Shown: positions 53,231-61,933, numbered from the stretch's first letter. The stretch is 64,000 nucleotides of DNA from Lichenibacterium ramalinae (GCF_004137085.1 NZ_QYBC01000009.1:1-64000); one strand, 5' to 3'. The notes: a model not told the origin generated them from the sequence alone. Numbers and translations are program-made.

Positions 53231-54136
53231 ATGCGACTCGACCCCTTCGAACTGACCGCCGTGGACATCGCCGGGGTCGACGTCGAGGCCCTGCACGCGC
53301 TGTCGGTCGGGGTCGGCTGGCCGCACCGCGCCGACGACTGGCGCCTCCTGATCGACCTCGGCCAGGGCGTGGCGGCGCTGGACGAGATCGGCCGGGTGCT
53401 CGGGTCGGCCATGTGGTTCCCCCAGGCCGAAGCCTTCGCGACGGTCGGCATGGTCATCACGTCGCCGCGCCTGCAGGCGCGGGGCGCCGGCGCCTGGCTG
53501 ACGGGGGCGGTGCTGGCCGCGGCCGGCGACCGGCCGATCGGCCTCAACGCGACCCGGGCCGCGACCCGCCTCTACCACGGCCTCGGGTTCAGGGCGGAGC
53601 GCCCCGTCTTCCAGCACCAGGGCGAGGTGGGTCCGGCACCCGGCGACGGGGGGCTGGCGTCAGGGACGCTGCCGGCGGGAGCGATGCCCCAAGGGACGCT
53701 GTCGCGCGACGCGGAGCCGGCGGACCTCCCCGCCCTGGTGGCGCTCGACGCCGCCGCCTTCGGGGCGGCGCGCCCGGCCGTGCTGCGCCGGCTGCTCGCC
53801 CTGTCGCAGGGCCGGGTCCTCGTGCGGGACGGGCGCGTCGAGGCCTTCGCGCTGCGCCGGCCCTTCGGCCGCGGCGCCGTCATCGGGCCCGTGGTGGCGT
53901 CCGGCGACGCGGAAGCCGTCGCGGTGACCCGGCCCCTCATGGCGCTGCCGGACGGCGGCTTCCTGCGGCTCGACACACGGCAGGCGGAGGGCGACTTTCC
54001 GGCCTTCCTGTCGCGCTGCGGCCTCCCCCTCCACGACACGGTCGAGACCATGTCGCGCGGCCGGCCCTGGCTGCGTCCCGGCCGGCCCGGGGCGGCGCCG
54101 ACCACCTACGGCCTGGCCAGCCAGGCGCTCGGATGA
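53231..54136 (+). CDS. Double-GNAT acetyltransferase, paralogue 1
   Basis: A 301-residue protein with two GNAT-like halves: the first (10-130) has GMVITSPRLQARGAGAWLTGAVL as the acetyl-CoA loop (R/QxxGxG/A form), the second (160-290) is more degenerate. It shares with the gene at 55486-56325 the landmarks WPHRxDDxRL, EAFATVGMVI and the identical C-terminus YGLASQALG. The ATG at 53231 has AGGAG upstream. An ArgE-like deacetylase lies 58 bp downstream, so opposing acetyl-transfer steps may be encoded together. Substrate unknown. Confidence 0.82.
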   Translation: MRLDPFELTAVDIAGVDVEALHALSVGVGWPHRADDWRLLIDLGQGVAALDEIGRVLGSAMWFPQAEAFATVGMVITSPRLQARGAGAWLTGAVLAAAGDRPIGLNATRAATRLYHGLGFRAERPVFQHQGEVGPAPGDGGLASGTLPAGAMPQGTLSRDAEPADLPALVALDAAAFGAARPAVLRRLLALSQGRVLVRDGRVEAFALRRPFGRGAVIGPVVASGDAEAVAVTRPLMALPDGGFLRLDTRQAEGDFPAFLSRCGLPLHDTVETMSRGRPWLRPGRPGAAPTTYGLASQALG

Positions 54137-54194
54137 CGGCATCCACCACATCGCGCGCGGCATCGGCGCCGCGGCGCCCGACGGGAGCGGACCC

Positions 54195-55337
54195 ATGCAG
54201 ACCATGACGGACATCCTCGACAGGCTGGTCGGCTTCCCCTCGGTCTGCCGCACGCCGAACCGCGATATCGTGGCCTATGTCCGGGACCACCTCGCCGCCC
54301 TCGGCGCCGCCGTGACCGAGATCCCCGGCCCCGAGGGCGACCGGAGCAACCTCTTCGCGACCTTCGGGCCGCGGGACGTGCCGGGCTACATCCTGTCGGC
54401 CCATCTCGACGTCGTGCCCGTGGCGCAGGACGGCTGGACCGGCGATCCGTTCCGGTTGAGGCGCGTCGGCGACCGCCTCGTCGGGCGCGGCACCACGGAC
54501 ATGAAGGGCTTCGTGGCCTGTGCGCTGTCGGCCGTGGCGGACCTGCCGCCGACCCTGTCCCGCCCCCTCCATCTCGCGCTGTCCTACGACGAGGAGGTCG
54601 GCTGCGTGGGCGTCCGCCACATGATCGCCCGCCTGCCCGAACTCTGCGCCCCGCCGCTCGGCTGCCTCGTCGGCGAGCCCTCGGGGCTGCGTCCCGTGCT
54701 GCGCCACAAGGGCAAGGCCGCCGGCCGCGTCGTCGTGACGGGCCGGTCCGGCCATTCGTCGCGGCCGGACCTCGCCGACAACGCCATCCATGCGGCGGCC
54801 GAGGTCGTCCTCGCCATCCGCGCCCGGCACGACAGGTTCGCCGCGGAGGGGCCGTTCCACGACGCCTTCCTGCCGCGCGCCACCACGCTCCAGGTCGGCA
54901 TCATCGGGGGCGGCACCTCCGTCAACACGGTGCCGGACGCCTGCCGCGTCGATTGGGAGGTGCGGGCCGTGCCCGGCGTCGAGCCCCTGGCGGTTGTCGA
55001 GGAGGTGGCGGCGGAGGTCCGGCGCATCCTGGCGCCGCACGGGGCGGCCGGGCGCAGCTACGCCGCCACCTGCGAGGTCCTGTCGGCCTATCCCGCCCTC
55101 GACCTCCCGGCGGACTCGGAGCTTTGCCGCCTCGTCGCGGCCGTGTCGGGCCGGGAGGTGCTCGGCGCCGTCAGCTACGGGACCGAGGCCGGCCTGTTCC
55201 AGGCCGCCGGCGTGCCCGCCATCGTGTGCGGCCCCGGCGACATCACCGAAGCGCACCGGCCGGACGAATCCATCGCGCTGTCGGACCTCGACGCGTGCCG
55301 CGCCATGCTGCTCCGCTTCGCCGCCGCGGTCGCGTGA
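54195..55337 (+). CDS. ArgE-like N-acyl amino-acid deacetylase (M20 family)
   Basis: A 380-residue M20 metallopeptidase-family enzyme, ArgE type. Metal and catalytic residues are visible: H70 and D72 (SAHLDVVP), D102 (GRGTTDMKG), E133/E134 (YDEEVG), E161 (GEPSG) and the late His of EAHRPDE. The family removes acetyl or related groups from amino acids such as N-acetylornithine. An arginine-biosynthesis role is possible, but its place between two acetyltransferases and near an aldehyde dehydrogenase and an Lrp regulator suggests catabolism of an acetylated diamino acid. Confidence 0.88.
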   Translation: MQTMTDILDRLVGFPSVCRTPNRDIVAYVRDHLAALGAAVTEIPGPEGDRSNLFATFGPRDVPGYILSAHLDVVPVAQDGWTGDPFRLRRVGDRLVGRGTTDMKGFVACALSAVADLPPTLSRPLHLALSYDEEVGCVGVRHMIARLPELCAPPLGCLVGEPSGLRPVLRHKGKAAGRVVVTGRSGHSSRPDLADNAIHAAAEVVLAIRARHDRFAAEGPFHDAFLPRATTLQVGIIGGGTSVNTVPDACRVDWEVRAVPGVEPLAVVEEVAAEVRRILAPHGAAGRSYAATCEVLSAYPALDLPADSELCRLVAAVSGREVLGAVSYGTEAGLFQAAGVPAIVCGPGDITEAHRPDESIALSDLDACRAMLLRFAAAVA

Positions 55338-55485
55338 GGGCGGCGGCGGGCCGCGCCGCAGCAGATCCTGCCGTCTCCCGCCGCCGAAAGGCGCGGCGCC
55401 GCGGCGGACGGGCCGCAAAGCCGCACCCGGCGCGCCGGCGCGGCCGGTAGGACTGGTCGGGAGGCGGACGGCCACGGAGGCACGG

Positions 55486-56325
55486 ATGACGGATGGCGTG
55501 ACATTTCGGGCCCTGGCGCCGGACGACGTCGCGGCGGTCCACGCCCTGTCGGCCGAGATGCGCTGGCCGCACCGGCCGGACGACCTGCGGCTGTTCGAAA
55601 GCATCGGGCAGGGCTTCGTCGGGACCGAAGCGGGCGGCGCGGTCGTCGCCGCCGGCATGTGGTGGCCCTATGGCGAGGGTCTCGCCACGGTCGGCATGGT
55701 CATCGTCACGGCCGGCCTGCAGGGCCGCGGGATCGGCCGCGGCGTCATGACCCGGCTCATCGCCGCCGCCGGCGACCGGACCCTGCGCCTCACCGCCACC
55801 GTGGCCGGCCGACCGCTCTACGAGGTCCTCGGCTTCCGGGTGACGGGGGCCGTGGCGCAGCACCAGGGCGTGGCGTCGGCGGGAGCGATACCACCGTCGC
55901 CCACCGTCCGGCCGGCCGGGCCCGGCGACCGGCCGGCGATCCTGGCCCTCGACGGCCAGGCGAGCGGCGGCGACCGGGCCGCGCTGCTGGCGCGCCTGCT
56001 GGCCGAGGGCGAAACCTCCGTGCTGGAGCGGGACGGCGAGGTTTGCGGCTATGCGGTGTGCCGCGGGTTCGGGCACGGCCACGTCGTCGGGCCGATCGTG
56101 TGCCGGGACGAAGCCGACGCCGTCGCGCTCGTCGGCCCCCACCTGCAGGCCCATCACGGGACCTTCGTGCGGGTCGACGCGACCGTGACGGAGGGGCGCT
56201 TCGTGGATGCGCTCGCCGGGAGCGGCCTCGCCTCCGTGAACCACAGCGTGCAGATGACCCGGGGCCCGGCGGGCGAACCGGGCCCGGCCCGCATCTACGG
56301 CCTCGCCAGCCAGGCGCTCGGCTGA
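55486..56325 (+). CDS. Double-GNAT acetyltransferase, paralogue 2
   Basis: A 279-residue paralogue of the gene at 53231-54136. The first GNAT half (5-125) has EGLATVGMVIVTAGLQGRGIGRGVM with a full Q/RxxGxG/A loop; the second half (140-270) has CGYAVCRGFGHGHVVGPIV. The C-terminus YGLASQALG is identical to paralogue 1, showing a local duplication with the deacetylase in between. The ATG at 55486 follows GGAGG. It may be the active copy, since its acetyl-CoA loop is better conserved. Confidence 0.83.
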   Translation: MTDGVTFRALAPDDVAAVHALSAEMRWPHRPDDLRLFESIGQGFVGTEAGGAVVAAGMWWPYGEGLATVGMVIVTAGLQGRGIGRGVMTRLIAAAGDRTLRLTATVAGRPLYEVLGFRVTGAVAQHQGVASAGAIPPSPTVRPAGPGDRPAILALDGQASGGDRAALLARLLAEGETSVLERDGEVCGYAVCRGFGHGHVVGPIVCRDEADAVALVGPHLQAHHGTFVRVDATVTEGRFVDALAGSGLASVNHSVQMTRGPAGEPGPARIYGLASQALG

Positions 56326-56401
56326 CCCTCGCCGGCCGAGGCACTCGGCCGCCTTCGGAACAGGCCGGGGCGCAGGCGCGACCTCGAGAACAGGCGAAAC
56401 C

Positions 56402-57838
56402 ATGGACATCCCGACGTCGGACCGGTTCTACATCGACGGCGACTGGCGGCGGCCGTCGACGTCGGAGCTGATCGCCGTAATCGATCCCAGCACCGAGGCG
56501 GTCGCCGGACATGTGGCGGCGGGCGGCCCGGACGACGTCGACCGCGCCGTGGCGGCGGCGGCCCGGGCCTTCCCGGCCTTCTCGCGCACCTCCGTCGCCG
56601 AACGGTCGGCGCTGCTCGGGCGCATCGCCGACCTGCTCGAGGGCAGGAGCCGGCGCTTCGCCGACGCGCTGGTGGGGGAGATGGGGGCCGCGGTCGGCTT
56701 CGCCGTCGCCGCCCAGGTCCCCTTCGCGCTCGCGCATGTCCGGGTGGCGATCGACGTGCTGGCGCGCTACGCCTTCGTGAGCCACCGCGGCACCACCGCC
56801 ACCGTGAAGGAGCCGATCGGCGTCTGCGGCCTCATCACGCCCTGGAACTGGCCGCTCTACCAGATCACCGCCAAGGTGGCGCCGGCGCTCGCGGCGGGCT
56901 GCACGATCGTGCTGAAGCCGAGCGAGCTGTCGCCGTTCAGCGCCCTGCTGTTCGCCGAACTCATGCACGACGCCGGCGTGCCGCCCGGCGTCTTCAACCT
57001 CGTCAACGGCACCGGCGAGACCGTCGGGGCGGCGCTGTCGGCCCATCCGGGCGTCGACATGGTGTCCATCACGGGGTCGACCCGGGCGGGGGTGCTGGTC
57101 GCGCAGGCGGCGGCGCCGACCGTCAAGCGGGTCGTGCAGGAGCTCGGCGGCAAGTCGCCCAACGTCATCCTCGACGACGCCGACCTCGCGCGATGCATCG
57201 GGCCGGGCGTGCTGGCGGCGTTCCGCAACGTCGGCCAGTCCTGCAGCGCGCCGACCCGCATGCTCGTGCCCGCCGGGCGGCTCGCCGAGGTCGAGGCCCT
57301 GGCGGCCGAGGCCTGCGCGGCGATCCGGGTCGGCGACCCGCGCCACGAGGCCACCACCATGGGGCCGATCGCCAACGGCGCGCAGTACCGGCGCGTGCAG
57401 GAGATGATCGCGGCCGGCATCGCGGACGGCGCGACGCTGGTGGCGGGCGGGCTCGGCCGGCCGGCGCCGCTCGAGCGTGGCTTCTTCGCCAGGCCGACGA
57501 TCTTCTCGGATGTGACGCCGGGGATGCGGATCGCCCGCGAGGAGATCTTCGGCCCGGTGCTGTCGATCATGCCCTACCGCGACGACGCGGAAGCGCTGCG
57601 GCTCGCCAACGACACCGTCTACGGGCTCGGCGCCCACGTGCAGTCGGGCGACCTCGGCCGCGCCCGGCGCTTCGCCGCCGGCATCAGGGCCGGCCAGGTC
57701 CTCATCAACAACCCGGTCTGGGACGGCGAGGCGGCCTTCGGGGGCTACAAGCGCTCGGGGAACGGCCGCGAATTCGGCGTGGCGGGCCTGGAGGAATATC
57801 TCGAGACCAAGGCCATCGTGGGCTACGGCCCGGCCTGA
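56402..57838 (+). CDS. NAD(P)+-dependent aldehyde dehydrogenase
   Basis: A 478-residue aldehyde dehydrogenase with catalytic C281 (NVGQSCSAPTRM) and general base E247 (VQELGGKSPN). NAD-site blocks PWNWPLYQITAKVAPALAAG and ITGSTRAG are intact, and EEIFGPVLSI is typical. It would oxidise an amino-aldehyde or similar product to the acid. It follows the second GNAT gene by 76 bp on the same strand, so it likely belongs to the Lrp-linked cluster; its specific substrate is not evident. Confidence 0.92.
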   Translation: MDIPTSDRFYIDGDWRRPSTSELIAVIDPSTEAVAGHVAAGGPDDVDRAVAAAARAFPAFSRTSVAERSALLGRIADLLEGRSRRFADALVGEMGAAVGFAVAAQVPFALAHVRVAIDVLARYAFVSHRGTTATVKEPIGVCGLITPWNWPLYQITAKVAPALAAGCTIVLKPSELSPFSALLFAELMHDAGVPPGVFNLVNGTGETVGAALSAHPGVDMVSITGSTRAGVLVAQAAAPTVKRVVQELGGKSPNVILDDADLARCIGPGVLAAFRNVGQSCSAPTRMLVPAGRLAEVEALAAEACAAIRVGDPRHEATTMGPIANGAQYRRVQEMIAAGIADGATLVAGGLGRPAPLERGFFARPTIFSDVTPGMRIAREEIFGPVLSIMPYRDDAEALRLANDTVYGLGAHVQSGDLGRARRFAAGIRAGQVLINNPVWDGEAAFGGYKRSGNGREFGVAGLEEYLETKAIVGYGPA

Positions 57839-57936
57839 GCCGACCCCGCGGACCAGGACATCGACCCTGGCGACCCGAGTCCGGAGCCCTGCGCGGTTCC
57901 CACCGGGAGTCGACAGGCATCCGCAGTCTCTGTCCC

Positions 57937-58641
57937 ATGGATCGTTGCGGTCGGGCCGCGCACGCGCGCCCCACCGGCGACACCTTCGCCGTCACGGTGC
58001 AGAAGCCGTTCCAGGCCGGCGCCATCCCGGCCGCCATGCTGCGCCACGCCAATGCGCTGAGGCCGCACCTCGCCCGTTCCATCCTGTTCTCGGCCCGCAT
58101 CGGCCTCGACCGCGCCCGCGCCGCCGCCGACGCGCCCGAGGTCGTCGGGCTGCCGGCCGCCGTGCTGGGGGCGAACGGCCGTCCGCTCGCCGCCAACGCC
58201 CTGTTCGAGGCCCTGATGCCGGCGGTCGCGGTCGAGCGCCGGACGCGCATCGGGCTGGCCGACCGGCGGGCCGACAGCGGCACGCGATCGGTCCCGGTGC
58301 GATCGACGGAAGGCGCGGCCGCGGTGATCGCCCACCTCATCCCGGTGCGCCGCTCCGCCTTCGACGTCTTCGTCGGGGCCGCATCGGTGCTGCTGCTCGC
58401 CCCGGTGGCGGCGCGCGGGCCGGTGGATGCCCGCGTGCTCGAAGGTCTCTTCGACCTGACGCCGGCTGAAACCCAGCTGTGCCGGGTCATCGGCGACGGC
58501 CGGCTGACCCTGCCGGAGACGGCCCGCACCTTGAGCATCTCCTACATAACCGCAAGGGTCCACCTGCGGGCCATCTTCGACAAGACCGGCACGGCGCGCC
58601 AGGCCGAACTGGTCGGCCTGCTGTCCGCCATGCTGCCTTGA
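57937..58641 (+). CDS. LuxR-type regulator, possibly N-terminally truncated
   Basis: A 234-residue protein ending in a LuxR-type helix-turn-helix (about 170-230): FDLTPAETQLCRVIGDGRLT followed by TLSISYITARVHLRAIFDKTGTARQAELV. Rhizobial relatives are about 370 residues with a PAS-like N-terminal half; here the visible frame begins just before the linker (HANALRPHLARSILFSARIGL), and upstream sequence gives no family-like extension. Either the gene is a short form or its 5' third was lost. The stop codon TGA is also the first base triplet of a palindrome. Confidence 0.65.
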   Translation: MDRCGRAAHARPTGDTFAVTVQKPFQAGAIPAAMLRHANALRPHLARSILFSARIGLDRARAAADAPEVVGLPAAVLGANGRPLAANALFEALMPAVAVERRTRIGLADRRADSGTRSVPVRSTEGAAAVIAHLIPVRRSAFDVFVGAASVLLLAPVAARGPVDARVLEGLFDLTPAETQLCRVIGDGRLTLPETARTLSISYITARVHLRAIFDKTGTARQAELVGLLSAMLP

Positions 58642-58676
58642 AGCGCCTTCACCTTCGGCGCATGCGCTTCAGCTCC
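58639..58676 (-). repeat. Partial palindromic element/hairpin at the LuxR gene end
   Basis: TGAAGCGC...GCGCTTCA (arms at 58639-58646 and 58664-58671) encloses CTTCACCTTCGGCGCAT. In reverse it resembles the second hairpin of the interspersed element. It begins with the LuxR stop codon and may act as its transcription end. Confidence 0.5.
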
Positions 58677-58916
58677 GCGTCGAGCGCGGTCCCGTCGGCT
58701 TGCGACGGCCGAGCCGATGCCGGGACAGCCGACACCGGCTACCGCACGCGAGCCTGTTCCAAGCTGAAGACGAAGCGCCGGTTCGACGACAGCGCGACAG
58801 GTCCTTGGGGGATGTGACCGGGTCTGTGCGCGATGTCAGATTGCGTAAACCAGTTATCTTTGGCCCTCCGTCAACCAAAAGCAACTTTTGTGATTGCCGC
58901 CGAGGTCGAGCCTGCC
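58677..58916. other. Noncoding gap before repeat copy D
   Basis: Together with the adjoining repeats, 58642-59047 has no supported gene. It includes a lower-GC patch at 58840-58895 (GCGTAAACCAGTTATCTTTGG and AACCAAAAGCAACTTTTGTG) which could hold a promoter for the small membrane peptide gene; no exact boxes are assigned. Confidence 0.4.
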
Positions 58917-59021
58917 TTACAGCAATATGGGTTTCCTGGGGTCGCCTCGGCGGTTCCAAGTCGATGACACTGCTCCCGGTTCCAGGCTGGAGCGAGGTCG
59001 CCGCTGGCGAAAGCGCTCCGG
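58917..59021 (+). repeat. Palindromic interspersed element, diverged copy D
   Basis: Same length and order of segments as copies A-C but with many substitutions: AGCAATATGGGTTTCC, GTCGCCTCGGCGGTTCC, GACACTGCTCCCGGTTCCAG and GGAGCGAGGTCGCCGCTGGC. Both hairpins are weakened, so this looks like an older copy. Confidence 0.7.
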
Positions 59022-59047
59022 CCATCGTGCAGGACAGGAGGTGGCGG

Positions 59048-59125
59048 ATGTCCCTGGTTTGGACTGTCGTCGGGCTCAACCTCGGGGCCCTCGGTGCGCT
59101 GGCCTGGCTGCTCTGGGGCCGTTGA
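59048..59125 (+). CDS. 25-residue single-helix membrane peptide
   Basis: Short ORF MSLVWTVVGLNLGALGALAW then LLWGR-stop, almost entirely one transmembrane helix with a C-terminal Arg. A strong ribosome site (ACAGGAGGTGGCGG) precedes the ATG at a good distance, which is unusual for a random frame. Such small hydrophobic proteins act as subunits or regulators of membrane complexes. No partner is indicated; the nearest genes are a LuxR-type and a Crp-type regulator. Repeat copy D ends 26 bp upstream. Confidence 0.5.
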   Translation: MSLVWTVVGLNLGALGALAWLLWGR

Positions 59126-59186
59126 TCCGCGGCGGCCCGCGAGGGCCGCGGTCGCGCGGTCGGACCCGGCACCGCCCAGGCGCGCA

Positions 59187-59894
59187 TCAGGCCTCGGCCA
59201 TCAGGCGCTCGTATTCACGCTCCGCGCTGCCGTAGCCGTCCCCCGCGAGGTCCAGCAGCTTGTCGCGGTCCCGGATTTCGATGTGGCCGCGCTTGTTGCG
59301 GATCGCCCCCGTCCCTTCCAGGACATGGCTGGCGACGGTCACGCCGGGGCGGCGGACGCCCAGCATGGCGGACAGGAACTCGTGGGTCAGGTACAGGTCC
59401 TGGCCGCCCATGCGATCCTGCATCATCAGGAGCCAGCGGGCGAGCCGGGCCTCGATGTCGAACAGGGCGTTGACATAGGCGGTCTGGGCGATCTGGACCA
59501 TCAGCGCCTGGGTGTAGAGCCCCAGCGGCCTGAAGATCGACGGCCGCTGCGCCAGCGCGGCCCGGAGGTCGCGGGCGGCGATGCTCAGGCCTTCGCCGGC
59601 GCCCTGGACCAGGAACGTGCAGGGGATGCGGTCGGTGCCGAGCACGACGGGGAGGCCGACGAGCCCCTCCCGGCCGATGAGCCCGATCTCGATGCGGCCC
59701 TCCTCGCTGTCGACGATGGTCGAGACGACGCCGCTTTCGGGGAAGACGACGTCGCGGATCGGCTCGTTCGCCGGGATCAACAGCGACTGGAACCTCAGGG
59801 GCACGCGCTCCAGCATCGGCTCGAGCAGGGCGTAATCGTCGGGCGCGAGGGCCGCGAGCAGGCGATTGCGACGGGGAGGCCGACCTGGATGCAC
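59187..59894 (-). CDS. Crp/Fnr-family transcriptional regulator
   Basis: A 235-residue regulator with an N-terminal cyclic-nucleotide-binding-like barrel (NRLLAALAPDDYALLEPML through RDVVFPESGVVS) and a C-terminal winged helix (LTHEFLSAMLGVRRPGVTVA). The sensor lacks the Fnr cysteines and the exact cAMP-binding motif, so the ligand is unknown. This is a large Hyphomicrobiales subgroup. Start chosen as the GTG at 59894, with GGGGGA about 8 bases upstream; a GTG at 59999 would add 35 Arg-rich residues without a good ribosome site. Confidence 0.88.
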   Translation of the reverse strand: MHPGRPPRRNRLLAALAPDDYALLEPMLERVPLRFQSLLIPANEPIRDVVFPESGVVSTIVDSEEGRIEIGLIGREGLVGLPVVLGTDRIPCTFLVQGAGEGLSIAARDLRAALAQRPSIFRPLGLYTQALMVQIAQTAYVNALFDIEARLARWLLMMQDRMGGQDLYLTHEFLSAMLGVRRPGVTVASHVLEGTGAIRNKRGHIEIRDRDKLLDLAGDGYGSAEREYERLMAEA

Positions 59895-60077
59895 GCTTCG
59901 ATCCCCCGGACGGGAGAGCGCGGGCCTCTCTCGGGCGCCGGCCTCCGTTGGTCCAACCGACGATGGCGGAAGTCTATGGCGGCGGAACCCGTCCCGCACT
60001 CACTTAAAGCAGTCTCGCGGGAAAGGGACGGCAGCCGCGGCGCTGCCGGCCCGTCCGGCGGCTTGCCGCGCCCGGAC

Positions 60078-60137
60078 GATGAAACTGCTCTCGACGCGAG
60101 AGCGCGAGCGAATTCGCGCGAAGGCGAAGGCGTTCTA
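60078..60137 (+). repeat. Partial palindromic element E reaching into a gene stop
   Basis: Right-hand half of the family: GATGAAACTGCTC, then GAGCGAATTCGCGCGAAGGC and GAAGGCGTTCTAG. Its terminal CTAG supplies the stop codon (TAG on the minus strand) of the gene at 60135-60485. Confidence 0.65.
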
Positions 60138-60485
60138 GCGGCAGGTAGGCCCGCCGCAGGCCTCGATGCGCATCCATTCGTCGGCGATGCGGTCCGGCAG
60201 CAGGAAGCTGCGCTCGTCGATCCGGTCGAGGTGGCGCCGCATCAGCGCGGCGCTGCGCTCGTCGCGGGACAGGCCGCCGGGGCGGAAGTGGCGCTCGTCC
60301 TCGGCGGCCGCATAGGCCTCCTCGGTCATGGCGTGGTAGAGGATCGCGCAATCGGACCGCGACAGCCGGCACGCCGCGTCGGCGGCCTGCCCGAGGGACG
60401 GGACCGCCGCGAGCGCGGCAGCGGCCAGCACGGCGCGCGCGACGCAGGCCGGCCTGACGAATGTTCGCGCGTCGATGGATCGCAT
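60135..60485 (-). CDS. Small secreted Cys-containing protein
   Basis: A 116-residue protein with a signal peptide (Arg-rich start, hydrophobic AVLAAAALAAVPSLGQAADA, cut near 37). The mature part of about 80 residues is charged and has four cysteines, C39, C46, C110 and C115, arranged as two close pairs that could form disulfides (CRLSRSDC and CGGPTC). The ATG at 60485 has GGGGAG upstream. No family is recognised. The stop codon lies inside a repeat element, so the native C-terminus may have been altered. Confidence 0.65.
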   Translation of the reverse strand: MRSIDARTFVRPACVARAVLAAAALAAVPSLGQAADAACRLSRSDCAILYHAMTEEAYAAAEDERHFRPGGLSRDERSAALMRRHLDRIDERSFLLPDRIADEWMRIEACGGPTCR

Positions 60486-60883
60486 CCTGAAACTCCCCGC
60501 CCCGTCACTGTCGAGCGGTCCGTCCGCACTGTGTCGTGGAAGACTCACCCGAGATGGAACGCGGACGAATGCGGGGTTCATCCTGGCACCAGTCCGATGA
60601 GACGGCATGAGTTCAGGCTAGCGCATCTCGGAACAACATTCGATGGCCTGCTCCGATCTCGACAAGCCGGAAGCCGTTCCGGTGCCGGTGTCGCCGGACT
60701 GGATCCGGTGGATCCGCCTGGCTTCGGCCCGGCCGGCCCGGCCCTGTCGCGACGCGCCGGCCCGGCCCGCGCCTCGGCTGCTCCCGGCCTTCCCGGGCAC
60801 CGGCGGCGCCAAGAGCCTCTGACGGGGCGGGCCAGGGAACGGCGGGCGGCCACGGCATGGGCGGGCGGCCGCGAGGCCGACCG
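60486..60883. other. 398-bp gap without a supported gene
   Basis: No gene supported on either strand. It lies between the secreted-protein gene and the leftward ketopantoate-reductase-like gene. GC-rich partial dyads occur around 60664-60720 but no clear terminator with a T-run. Confidence 0.5.
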
Positions 60884-61933
60884 TCACGGCGCGCCGAGCC
60901 CGTCGAGGTTGGCGAGCGCCAACGGGCGGCGGCCCTCCTCGATGGCGTGGATGCGCCCCACGATGGCGGCCGTGACGGGCGTCGGCAGGCCGTGCCGCGC
61001 CCCGATCGTCACGACGGGCCCGAGCTGCGCGTCGACCTCGGTGCGGCGCTTGCGCACCGCGAGGTCGCGCCAGATGCCCGAATGGGATTTCAGCGAGCGC
61101 CGGTTGTGCGCCACCATGTCGTCGAAGGAGCGGGCCGTGCGCTCGGGCGGCGCTTCGGGCGCGAAGGCCGACGGGTCGAAGCCGTCGAAACCCTCGAGGC
61201 TCACGCCCTCGGCCCGCGCCACCGCCACGACCTCGTGGGCGAGGCGGGTCAGCGTCGGGCGGTGCTCCGGCATGGCGAGGACGTCGGCGATGGAGGCGTC
61301 CGTCAGCGCGGTGGCGAAGAGCATGCCGCCGTAGATCAGCTTGGCCCACAGGTATCCCCAGATGTTGGGGGTGGCGATGGCGGCGGGGTCGAAATGCCGG
61401 AACAGGCCGTGCAGCTCGCGCAGCCGCGGCGTGTCGGCCCCGTCGATCTCGCCCAGCACCACGGCGCCGCGGCCGCCGTAGAGCACGGTGCCGGGCGCCA
61501 GGGTGTCGGCGCCGAAATTGACGAAGCAGCCCATCGTGCGGGCGGGGCCGACCCGCGCCGCGATGACGGTCTCGTTGAGCCCGTTCTGCGCCGACACCAC
61601 GAAGCCGTCCTCGGCCACATGCGGCGCCAGGGCCGCGACGGCCTCCTCCGTGTGATGCGCCTTCACGGCGAGGATGCAGCGCCGGAACGTGCCGGCGAGG
61701 CCGTCGGGCGTGACGGCGGGCGCCCGGACGCGCCCCGGCGCCACCGGCCCGGTGATCTCGAGGCCCGCCGACGCGATGGCGGCGACGTGGTCGGCCGCCG
61801 TGTCGACGAAGACCACCGCCTCGCCGGCGCGCAGGAAGGCGGCGCCGAGCGCCCCGCCGATGGCGCCCGCGCCCCATACGAGGATCGGGTCGCGGCCGAT
61901 GCCGGTCGCGGCGTCGCCCACGGCATGGCTCAT
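60884..61933 (-). CDS. Ketopantoate reductase-like (ApbA/PanE) oxidoreductase
   Basis: A 349-residue two-domain NADP-dependent dehydrogenase of the ApbA/PanE family. The N-terminal motif LVWGAGAIGGALGAAFLRAG (18-37) binds the nucleotide; the catalytic Lys may be in AVKAHHT and the C-terminal helical domain has YLWAKLIYGGMLFATALTD and RTARSFDDMVAHNRRSLKSH. Many such paralogues outside pantothenate synthesis reduce or oxidise other 2-keto or 2-hydroxy acids. It is translationally coupled to the creatininase-family gene (ATGA), which suggests a joint catabolic step. Confidence 0.85.
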   Translation of the reverse strand: MSHAVGDAATGIGRDPILVWGAGAIGGALGAAFLRAGEAVVFVDTAADHVAAIASAGLEITGPVAPGRVRAPAVTPDGLAGTFRRCILAVKAHHTEEAVAALAPHVAEDGFVVSAQNGLNETVIAARVGPARTMGCFVNFGADTLAPGTVLYGGRGAVVLGEIDGADTPRLRELHGLFRHFDPAAIATPNIWGYLWAKLIYGGMLFATALTDASIADVLAMPEHRPTLTRLAHEVVAVARAEGVSLEGFDGFDPSAFAPEAPPERTARSFDDMVAHNRRSLKSHSGIWRDLAVRKRRTEVDAQLGPVVTIGARHGLPTPVTAAIVGRIHAIEEGRRPLALANLDGLGAP

